64,000 nucleotides of DNA, taken from positions 1-64,000 of the forward strand of contig CAMOUL010000001.1 in the NCBI GenBank assembly GCA_946626605.1. Reading direction: 5' to 3'. This document shows positions 26,465-34,100 of the stretch, piece after piece. Numbering within the stretch: the stretch's first letter is position 1; each line of letters starts with the position of its first letter. The position numbers and the translations under genes are program-made. A model generated the notes under the pieces. That model had not been told where the DNA came from, did not search any database, and saw only the letters and a list, made by a program, of their open reading frames with translations. This DNA is from an uncultured Bacteroidales bacterium (GTDB lineage Bacteria > Bacteroidota > Bacteroidia > Bacteroidales > Paludibacteraceae).

Positions 26465-27350
26465 GTCGGTCGCGACATTGCTCCATGAGCCACAGCGGTG
26501 TGCTGGTGGCGCCACAAATCCCGATCTTCAGGTCGGGATTTGTTGATTTATGATTTATGATTTGTGATTTATGATTTATGATTTCGTCGGGAGAGGAAAT
26601 GAAGATTGTGTTGGGGTTGACCTCAACACAATTCTTGTATAACACGCGTGCGTTAGAGGACTTGGTGCCTCCGACGAAGAAGACGATGTCATTGGTGCGT
26701 GCGAAGTCCTGAAGCTGCGCTACACGGTTGGCAACGTTTCGGCAGATAGTATCATGCGCTTCCAGCGCAATTTGAGATTTGTGATTTATGATTTGAGATG
26801 AAATCGCTTCTACCAGCGCTTTAAATCCCTCTACGCTCTTTGTGGTTTGCGAGAAGAGATAAATAGGCCGTGTGAAGTCAAGCCGGTCGATCTGGTCGAT
26901 GGTCTCAATGACGATGGCGGTGTTGTTAGTCTGTCCCTGCAGTCCAATTACTTCCGCGTGTCCGGGTTTGCCATAGATGACAATCTGCGGCGGAAGGGCT
27001 TCGTCTGTGCGATGAAGTTCATAGCACGCGCGAATACGTTCCTGCAGTTTGCGTACGACCGGGCAAGTGGCATCAATGATCTCTATGCCTCTGCGCTCCG
27101 CGATCCAATAGGTAGAAGGCGGTTCCCCATGAGCGCGAAGGAGAACACGGGAGTGGGAGGGAAGGGTACGCAGGTCGTCGTTATCGATCGTCTGAAGACC
27201 TAATTTTTCCAACCGCGCCACTTCTTGTCCGTTATGGACGATATCACCCAAACAATAGAGCGAACCTTTGCTGAGTTCGCTTTCTGCTGCTGTAATGGCG
27301 CGTGTGACGCCGAAACAGAAACCCGAGTTTGTATCTATCGATACAACCAT
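26430..27350 (-). CDS. ispH: 4-hydroxy-3-methylbut-2-enyl diphosphate reductase
   Basis: 306 residues. IspH/LytB makes IPP and DMAPP in the last step of the MEP isoprenoid pathway. The three cysteines that bind the iron-sulfur cluster are visible: Cys12 (NSGFCFGV), Cys96 (DATCPVV) and Cys203 (DTICRNVANR). HGEPP and GGTKSSNA are also typical. Two heptad-repeat inserts are in frame: IINHKSQI near residue 187 and two successive IINHKS units near residue 270, both in poorly conserved spots. It follows cmk and porQ on the same strand. dxs of the same pathway lies at the far end of the window. Confidence 0.97.
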   Translation of the reverse strand: MVVSIDTNSGFCFGVTRAITAAESELSKGSLYCLGDIVHNGQEVARLEKLGLQTIDNDDLRTLPSHSRVLLRAHGEPPSTYWIAERRGIEIIDATCPVVRKLQERIRACYELHRTDEALPPQIVIYGKPGHAEVIGLQGQTNNTAIVIETIDQIDRLDFTRPIYLFSQTTKSVEGFKALVEAISSQIINHKSQIALEAHDTICRNVANRVAQLQDFARTNDIVFFVGGTKSSNARVLYKNCVEVNPNTIFISSPDEIINHKSQIINHKSTNPDLKIGICGATSTPLWLMEQCRDRLIGLQASAMQE

Positions 27351-27364
27351 TTATGATTTTTGAT

Positions 27365-28042
27365 TTATGATTTTTGATTTATGATTTTTTCGAAGAGGCC
27401 ATAGATGACTTCCATCTGTTCGTCGGGGGTGAGGTTGGAGTTATCCACCACAATGGCATCTTCGGCTTGGCGGAGCGGAGACTCCGCACGATGGGTATCG
27501 CGGTAATCGCGATCGTTGACATCAGCCAGCACTTCATCGAAGTTCGGTTTCTCTCCTTTGCTTACGAGTTCGTCAAAGCGACGCTGTGCGCGCACTTCGG
27601 GAGAAGCAGTAAGGAAGAGTTTGAGTTCCGCTTTCGGGAAGACAACTGTACCGATATCTCGTCCGTCCATGACGATACCTTTGGTGATGCCCATGGCTTG
27701 CTGCTGCGCTACAAGGAAGGCACGCACTTCTTTGATTTGCGAGATCCGGCTGGCGCAGTTACCCACTTCGAGCGTACGGATGAATGCTTCCACATCTTCT
27801 CCGTTGAGCGTGACATGTTGCGCGCCATCTACGAGAATGAATCCGACCTGAATATGCGGCAGAGCGGCAATTATATCCGCTTCGTTGGTGAGGCCTTGAC
27901 GCAAGGTATATAAACCGATAGCGCGATACATCGCGCCCGTATCGACATAGGTATAGCCGGCATATTTAGCAAGAGCTTTGGCGATGGTGGATTTACCACA
28001 AGAGGAATAGCCATCGATGGCGACGATAATTTTATTGGGCAT
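27365..28042 (-). CDS. cmk: Cytidylate kinase
   Basis: 225 residues. Phosphorylates CMP and dCMP. The P-loop GYSSCGKST (residues 11-19), VDTGAMYRAIGLY and DGRDIGTVVFP are typical of the family. The extreme C-terminus (KIINQKS) is encoded by a GATTTNT heptad repeat that runs on into the gap before ispH, so the stop codon lies within the repeat. The order porQ-cmk-ispH is, from memory, also known from other Bacteroidales. Confidence 0.96.
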   Translation of the reverse strand: MPNKIIVAIDGYSSCGKSTIAKALAKYAGYTYVDTGAMYRAIGLYTLRQGLTNEADIIAALPHIQVGFILVDGAQHVTLNGEDVEAFIRTLEVGNCASRISQIKEVRAFLVAQQQAMGITKGIVMDGRDIGTVVFPKAELKLFLTASPEVRAQRRFDELVSKGEKPNFDEVLADVNDRDYRDTHRAESPLRQAEDAIVVDNSNLTPDEQMEVIYGLFEKIINQKS

Positions 28043-28086
28043 AAATTGGATTTATGATTTATGATTTCAAATTTAGCATCTATGGT

Positions 28087-29190
28087 TTATTTGAGGAGGC
28101 TGTTGATATCGAGGGTGAGACCGAGCTGGTAGGAGAAATTGGATTTGGTAAGTTGGCTAATCGCAAATCCTACCCGTGCTTGTTTGATTTTCACTCCTGC
28201 ACCAAGAGCAAAACCGGCCAGAGACTTCTGGTCCGTGAGTTGCAACTCCGCCCTGCGGCGATGGTTGTAACTGAGAGCGATATAGAACTTCTCACTCTTG
28301 GGCACCACTTCGATAGACCATATTGTATGGCGGAAGAGCATGTCGTACCATTTCACGTCGTGGGCGATGATATCTCCGGTGGTTGGGCTCTTATCGAGGC
28401 TGGTCCATTCGTAGTTGAGATACCAGGTCTGCATGTTATGAATCTGGAGGTGGAAACGCAGCGGAGCATGCTTGACGCGATAGGTGAGACCGAGTTGGAG
28501 ATTCAGCGGAAGGATCTCGTGGTTCGAACCACCTTCTTCGGAGTAGAACCCCTTGAGTTGCCAACCTATGTTCGCGAGGACGAGACCCATCTGAAAGGTA
28601 GAGTCGCGCGTCTGGAAATGCGCGCCTACATCGGCTCCGATCGCGAAGGACGAATAGCTCTCATAGATGGAATAGACGGGTTTGAGGGTGACGCCTATTT
28701 TCCAACACGGGTGCAGCTGACGGGCATACATGATATCGATGAGGATATCGCGTGCGCCGAACTTACCTCCGGTGAGGTTTCCGTTCTCGTCGGCATACTG
28801 CATACGGCCGTAATCGAGGTAATGGATACCAACCGCGAAATAGTTGGGTTTATCGGGTTCTCCTTCTCCGTCGAAGGGTTTCTCTACTTTCGAGCGGCCG
28901 AAGTTATGTCCGTAGAGTACAGAACCGAACATCGTGCCGGGCAGATAGTAGGAATAGTTGAGCTGCAGCGTCATGTGGCTATTAGCATGGAGCAGGGCAG
29001 GGTTGCACATACCCATCGAGATATCTCCATCGCTGAGGCTGACGTTACTTCCTCCCAGCGCATTGAGGCGGGAGGAGGTAGGCAGACTCATGAAAGAGAA
29101 GACCGAACGACCTGCGTTCGATACCTGCGCGAGGGCCGGAATAGCCATCATCAGCGCACATGCTACTATGAAAAGCGCATACTTCCGCAT
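28087..29190 (-). CDS. porQ: Type IX secretion system protein PorQ
   Basis: 367 residues from the ATG at 29190. An upstream GTG at 29205 lies in the promoter box and was rejected. A signal peptide (KYALFIVACALMMAIPALAQ) is followed by FSFMSLPTSSRLNALGGSNVSL, read in two parts: residues FSFMSLPTSSR and LNALGG, and by GMCNPALL, typical of the PorQ/PorV-like outer-membrane barrel family. PorQ helps attach T9SS cargo to the cell surface as part of the PorU/V/Q/Z complex. Its presence next to cmk and ispH supports the identification and shows that the organism uses T9SS. Confidence 0.9.
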   Translation of the reverse strand: MRKYALFIVACALMMAIPALAQVSNAGRSVFSFMSLPTSSRLNALGGSNVSLSDGDISMGMCNPALLHANSHMTLQLNYSYYLPGTMFGSVLYGHNFGRSKVEKPFDGEGEPDKPNYFAVGIHYLDYGRMQYADENGNLTGGKFGARDILIDIMYARQLHPCWKIGVTLKPVYSIYESYSSFAIGADVGAHFQTRDSTFQMGLVLANIGWQLKGFYSEEGGSNHEILPLNLQLGLTYRVKHAPLRFHLQIHNMQTWYLNYEWTSLDKSPTTGDIIAHDVKWYDMLFRHTIWSIEVVPKSEKFYIALSYNHRRRAELQLTDQKSLAGFALGAGVKIKQARVGFAISQLTKSNFSYQLGLTLDINSLLK

Positions 29191-29204
29191 ACTATAATCG
29201 GGCA

Positions 29205-29235
29205 CAAAATTACTACAAAATTTTCAAATACGCAA
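29205..29235 (-). promoter_or_regulatory. Promoter of porQ (leftward)
   Basis: On the minus strand TTG (forward 29233-29235), a 20-bp spacer and TAATTTTG (forward 29205-29212). The ATG lies 14 bases downstream of the box. Confidence 0.72.
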
Positions 29236-29256
29236 ATTTAGCGTTATGATTTCGCA

Positions 29257-29276
29257 AAATATTTCGAGAAATATTT
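29257..29276. promoter_or_regulatory. Palindromic operator candidate between porQ and the peptidase operon
   Basis: AAATATTTC-GA-GAAATATTT is a perfect 20-bp palindrome. Its right end overlaps the -33 TTG (29275-29277) of the rightward promoter. It may bind a dimeric regulator, though A/T-rich palindromes also occur by chance. Confidence 0.45.
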
Positions 29277-29305
29277 GCGTATGTGCGATTTTTGTTGTAC
29301 TTTTG
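29275..29305 (+). promoter_or_regulatory. Promoter of the secreted protein-peptidase-PqqD operon
   Basis: TTG at 29275-29277, a 20-bp spacer and TACTTTTG at 29298-29305. This places the start of the first gene downstream, at ATG 29326 or 29341, not at 29275. Confidence 0.75.
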
Positions 29306-29325
29306 CAAGGTTTTTGAAACGAGAT

Positions 29326-29901
29326 ATGGTGAAATTAGTCATGAAGAAGATATTCGATAAAAGAGGTTTGATCCTTGTAATGATGTCGCTGTTGGCGTTG
29401 TGCGTCTATGCGGATGATTCGTTTACGATCGCGCATGAGTTTAATACGCCGGGCGATCGTATTGTTTATTCGAACGAGAATAAGACGGCTACGACGGATA
29501 GTGTGGTTTATCAATGCTATAGAAATGCGGTGTTCGCATTGGATGCATCGAAGACGAAATATAGTAAAGTATGTCTATTCATGGAGAATCGGTTAGATTC
29601 GATGGTGACATCGAAGATAGTGGGGCTGAAGAGTTTTCGATTGTATTATTATTATCCGGAGAATAAAGATCGCTATGTGACGATGGCGATAAAGGTTTCG
29701 AGAGACGGGGTTCACTGGATAGATGTGTCTTCGCGAATTGAGCATACTGAAGGTCGTGCGGAGGTGATCATCCCGCAGCGAGGGAACTATTTCGTGAAGG
29801 TGATTAATACGGGTTCGAGCGTGCCGTTTTATATCTGGAAGTTTCAATGGCATATTGAGATTTGCAATTGCTTCGAGTATTTGCCGAATGGTTGGGATTA
29901 G
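29326..29901 (+). CDS. Secreted protein of unknown function
   Basis: 191 residues from ATG 29326; the Met codon at 29341 is also possible. A signal peptide (about residues 14-33, LILVMMSLLALCVYA) is followed by a compact beta-rich domain with regular aromatic strands (FRLYYYYPENKDRYVTMAIKV is the core, read as FRLYYYYPEN and RYVTMAIKV; later DGVHWIDVSS). This resembles a discoidin or galactose-binding jelly roll. It ends near C-N-C-F-E-Y-L. I do not recognise the family. It is the first gene of an operon with an S24/S26-type peptidase (2-bp gap) and a PqqD-like protein. Confidence 0.72.
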   Translation: MVKLVMKKIFDKRGLILVMMSLLALCVYADDSFTIAHEFNTPGDRIVYSNENKTATTDSVVYQCYRNAVFALDASKTKYSKVCLFMENRLDSMVTSKIVGLKSFRLYYYYPENKDRYVTMAIKVSRDGVHWIDVSSRIEHTEGRAEVIIPQRGNYFVKVINTGSSVPFYIWKFQWHIEICNCFEYLPNGWD

Positions 29902-29903
29902 TC

Positions 29904-30338
29904 GTGCGGGTAGAGAATGAGATATTGATTCCGGAGATGGCGCGATTATTGGCGTCGGGTAAGGAGGTGCGTTTCTCGCCTTCCGGCGTGAGTATGCGGC
30001 CGTTTATTGAGGGCGATCGAGACAGCGTGATATTGAAGCAGTTAGAGCGCGCACCGCTTCGCGGAGACATCGTACTTGCCGAGGCGGAAAACCTATGCGG
30101 GAGTCGTACGTATGTGTTGCATCGATTAGTGCGGATAGAAGGGGAGACATATGTGCTGCAGGGCGATGGAAACCTGGTAGGAGAAGAACGCTGCTCGTCG
30201 GGCGATATTATCGGAACAGTTATTCGCATCGAAAAACCGAATGGTCGTCGTAAACGACTGACACGAGGCAGATTGTGGTTTTTACTTAAACCAATAAGAA
30301 AATATTTATTGAAGATTTATAGACACACGATGATATGA
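29904..30338 (+). CDS. S24/S26-family serine peptidase-like protein
   Basis: 144 residues from GTG 29904; an ATG at 29937 is an alternative. The pattern SPSGVSMRPFIEGDRDSV with Ser before Met, then RGDIVLAE, HRLVRIEGE, QGDGN and IIGTVI matches the short S24/S26 peptidase family that often sits beside PqqD-like genes in Bacteroidota. Ser in GVSMRP and the basic His-Arg region near residue 75 are the likely active-site parts. There is no membrane segment, unlike true signal peptidases, so the substrate is unknown. The stop overlaps the next start by 4 bp (ATGA). Confidence 0.8.
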   Translation: MRVENEILIPEMARLLASGKEVRFSPSGVSMRPFIEGDRDSVILKQLERAPLRGDIVLAEAENLCGSRTYVLHRLVRIEGETYVLQGDGNLVGEERCSSGDIIGTVIRIEKPNGRRKRLTRGRLWFLLKPIRKYLLKIYRHTMI

Positions 30339-30616
30339 GAACGATTGAAGGATTTAAGTTGCGTAAGTTAGGCAATGAGTACATATTAGTGGGCGAATCG
30401 ATGGCGCTGATCAATTTCAATAAGATGATCACGCTGAATGAGACTGCTGCGTTCCTTTGGAAGGCGGCGGAGGAAGCTACTGCGGCGCATGGTACGTTTG
30501 ATGCGCGGGCGTTATGCGATGCGCTGTGCGGGGAGTATGAGGTAGATCCGGCACAGGCGTTGACGGATGTAGAAGCGACGATAGCTACTTGGCGCGAGGC
30601 CGGGGTAATTGAATAA
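30335..30616 (+). CDS. PqqD-family protein (RiPP-type peptide chaperone fold)
   Basis: 93 residues. The sequence (EGFKLRKLGNEYILVGES, INFNKMITLNETAAFLWKA, and the C-terminal D-V-E-A-T-I-A-T-W-R-E-A-G) has the winged-helix PqqD pattern. PqqD-like domains bind leader peptides for modifying enzymes in RiPP pathways. Stand-alone copies next to S24/S26 peptidases are frequent in Bacteroidota, and their job there is not clear. It is translationally coupled to the peptidase. No radical SAM enzyme is present in the window. Confidence 0.85.
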   Translation: MRTIEGFKLRKLGNEYILVGESMALINFNKMITLNETAAFLWKAAEEATAAHGTFDARALCDALCGEYEVDPAQALTDVEATIATWREAGVIE

Positions 30617-30678
30617 AGAAGAAAACATAAAAAACACTGATTATTGAATTAGATTATTTGTATATAAAAGAAAAATAT
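30617..30678. other. A/T-rich spacer after the PqqD-like gene
   Basis: No gene or clear structure is seen before the inverted-repeat element begins. Confidence 0.5.
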
Positions 30679-30805
30679 GTATAATTATTAATTGAGGTAC
30701 TACGTACCTATGAATCTTTGTACAATCAACTTATTCATAAATAAATTTACAATAACTTGCTTGTCCAAAACTTCCACTCCAACAGAGTCCAATTAATAAT
30801 TATAC
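30679..30805. mobile_element. MITE-like element, copy 2, with perfect 15-bp terminal inverted repeats
   Basis: GTATAATTATTAATT (30679-30693) and AATTAATAATTATAC (30791-30805) are perfect inverted repeats bounding 127 bp. The unit is similar to copy 1 at 21030-21153, and both include the block ACAATCAACTTATTCATAAA and the following CTTGCTTGTCC. The inner hairpin GGTAC-TAC-GTACC is conserved. It could be a miniature transposable element or a repeated structured RNA or terminator. Confidence 0.72.
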
Positions 30806-30885
30806 CGATAAAAATAAATAAAAAATACCAAAAATAATCAATAATCAGAAAAATTTACCCCAGATTTTTTCTTACACTAAAATTA

Positions 30886-30912
30886 AGATGCTTCAGCGGG
30901 CATCTTTTTTTT
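30886..30912 (+). terminator. Intrinsic terminator
   Basis: AGATGC, loop TTCAGCGG, GCATCT, then a run of eight T. It probably ends the operon 29326-30616 and isolates the giant gene downstream. Confidence 0.8.
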
Positions 30913-31008
30913 GTGCCTAAAATGCTGAATTTCACCAAAAAAATTATGTACGATTATTAAGAAACGGCTACACCTTATTATTAAACGCACGTCTGCGCGC
31001 GTAAATAT

Positions 31009-31039
31009 TTGCGTGTTTCGAACAAAAATATTAATTTTG
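31009..31039 (+). promoter_or_regulatory. Promoter of the 1971-residue surface protein, long leader
   Basis: TTG at 31009-31011, a 20-bp spacer and TAATTTTG at 31032-31039. The leader to ATG 31155 is about 110 bases, longer than most in this window, and could be regulatory. No known riboswitch was recognised in it. Confidence 0.72.
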
Positions 31040-31154
31040 CACCCGTTTTTGATGCTGATTGATAAGAAAATGTGCTAAAAACATTAAAAATCGTACATTT
31101 TGTAAAATGCAGTTAGCAAAATAAGGTTATAGTCGAAAGAAAAAGTACAAAAAA

Positions 31155-34100
31155 ATGAAAAAATCTACACTTTTATACGAGAAATTCATCTTATTGCTCA
31201 CTCTCCTATTACTGATAGGCGGTTTTAGCGTTGATGCGTGGGGAAATGATTGCAAAGTTAAAGTAGGTGTTGGAGCGGGAAAAGGAAAAGCCAAAGTTGA
31301 ACTTTGGAAACACCCGTTTACGGGCCATTGGAAAGTAACGGGAACTGAATACGTTAGTGACGGTCAAGGCACCACTGAAGTTACTGGGGATATATATAAA
31401 TCCACTAATGCTTATGGAAAATTTATAGCCGAAGCTGCAACGGGTTATTACTTTGCTAGTTGGCATAAGGAAGATGCAACATGTAATAATTCTCCGGCCG
31501 CATCGGGAACAAGCAATGCAACATGGTCTACGGATGAAATTGCAGCCAAGCATAATCCTACTTTTGAGTACTATGCGAAATTTTCTCCGAATCCTTATAA
31601 GGTCAAGTTCAATGCTAATGGAGGTTCTGGTACGATGAGCGACCAGTCCTTTACTTATGATGTTGCGCAGAACTTAACGGCTAATGCATTTTCTAAAACG
31701 GGTTACACTTTTGCGGGCTGGGCTATGAGCTCAAATGGCGCGGTTGCTTATTCAGATAAACAAAGCGTATCTAATTTAACGACAACAAAGAATGAAACGG
31801 TAAATTTATACGCTAAATGGACCCCCAATACGTACTACGTAGCCTTTAATGGTAATGGAAGCACGAGTGGCAGCATGAGCAATCAGACGTTCACTTATGC
31901 TACGGCTCAAAACTTGACTGCGAATACGTTCTCTAAGACGGACGTGGTAACTTTTGATCCGAATGGTGGTTCGTGTGGAACAGCTTCAACTTCGAAGAGT
32001 GCCACGTTTGTAGGCTGGGCAACTTCGGCTGAAGGAGCAAAAGCATATGATGATAAGCAGTCGGTTTCTAACCTTACTTCAACAGCAGGTGCGACGTTTA
32101 ACTTGTTCGCAAAATGGTCTCAGACTAATACGATTACTCTCCCGAATGCAACTAAGTCCGGCTATGTGTTAAAAGGCTGGTCAGAAGATGGCGTGAATAT
32201 TATAGGCGAAGCAGACGATACTTATTCTGTTCCGTTAGGGGGAATAACGTTAACGGCTATCTGGATTGATAAACATACTCCGGTTATGACCGGAGCGAAC
32301 CATTCTATGGAAGTTGGTGATGAGCAGGCAACAGCGTTCACGCTTGAGCACACAGATAATCCTACGGCTCATATTTCCATTACTTCGATTTCGGCAATAA
32401 ATAACGGTGACGGAAAGGTCATCGAATATGACGCTGCGAACAATAAGATTATTGCGCACAATGCAGGTGTTGCTACTATTTATTTCACGCAAGAAGAGAC
32501 ATCTACTATTAAATCAGGTACTTCTGCAACATATACCTATACGGTAACTAAGAAAGCCAATACTTTGGCTGTTGCATCCGGAACGTATTCCAAATATGTC
32601 GATGAGCAGATTGGCGATGTTGTGACCACACGCAATAACACGACTACCGCGTTGACCACAAGCAGCGATGCATCAAATGTAGCATACTATGATGTTGCTA
32701 CCAATAAGATTCTTATTCCAAATAGTGAAGCAGAGGCATTCGGCAGTAGCAAACTTGTTACCATTCGTATTCAGCAAGCAGAGAACTATATGTACGTAGC
32801 CGCTGAAAAAGAAATAAAGTTGACGGTAAATAAGTACGCCAATGCGGTAAAGGTGAATAACACAGCCAATTATTCGGCAGATGTTTATTTCAATGATGGT
32901 ATTCATGTGGTATTCAGTTCGTTGAATACAAATGAACCTACGGCTCCGTATACAGTAACACAGACTCCAGGCACGGAAGAATATGCGACCTATTATGATA
33001 ATGAGGAAGGTCAGTATATTTGGACGGCACCGACTCCCGGTACTGCTGTATGGACTGTAACTCAAGCTGAGGACTATAAGTTCTTATCTGCTTCGACGAC
33101 CATGACGGTTCATGTAGTAGCAGCACCTGCAGCAACAGGTTGCTACGTGTTGAATTCGTCTGCAGAGCAGAGTTTGACAACGCATATAAATAGTACCGGT
33201 GGCGTACAAGGCCAGTCTATGGCTCTTTCTGGACCGGGTGCAACGTTGACATTCAAAGCCATGAAGAACATGGTTACTGCCATTTCAGGCTTATATGTGG
33301 AATATTCAGCAGACGGTGTAAGTTGGCATGATATCAACGAATCAGCCTTAGACCTTCCGAGTTATACTTATTCTGGAGGAGACTTCTCGTATGACATCAG
33401 TAATCTCGATGTACGCTATATTCGCTTTGAGGCCAAAGTTGGTGCTACGTATACTAAAAAGATTAAGGACGTGCGCGTTACACGTAAGACCTATTTAACG
33501 CCGAGTACTGCGAATCTGCGTATTGATCGAGATGGAGATACGTATATTCATCCGGAAGAGACGGCTCATGCAACATTCACTTTAAATTGGAGCTGCGCAA
33601 GCGGAGGAAATTTATCCCTGACTACAAACGACTCCAAGTTCCGTGTTGAGCCGGCCACCATAGAGAATGTTGATTGTAATGGAGGATCAACCACTATTAC
33701 CGTTTATTATGATGCAGAGGAAGCTGGCGATGTAGATGCTAAACTCTATATTAATAATAGCGTATATAGCGCAACTGTCAATTTAACCGGTAGTGCCACT
33801 TTGCGTGGTCAATATATCTCATGGGCTGAGAACGTAGAATTTATGGAAGAAGGCGCAGAAGTAGAGAACGCTGCTTCTGCTATGACACAAGTGACATATA
33901 CCTCCAGTGATCCTTCAGTCATTGATGTTATCAATGGTGGTCGTACGCTTGTGGCTATTAGTAGTGGTACTGCTACTATTACTGCATCAGCCGTAGCAAC
34001 GAATATTTATGCTTCGGCTACTGACTCCAAGATATTTACGGTAACGGACGAGAAACCGCAATATATTCTGTGGAATCAGTCTCTGTTCGGTTTGCATGTA

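Noticed and set aside
28511..28525. T-loop-like GGTTCGAACC suggesting a tRNA
   Set aside because: It lies inside porQ, and no acceptor, D or anticodon stems can be folded around it.
28054..29241. 395-codon open frame opposite porQ
   Set aside because: PorQ on the other strand has a signal peptide, a promoter and family motifs. The opposite frame begins in a heptad repeat and has no recognisable domain.
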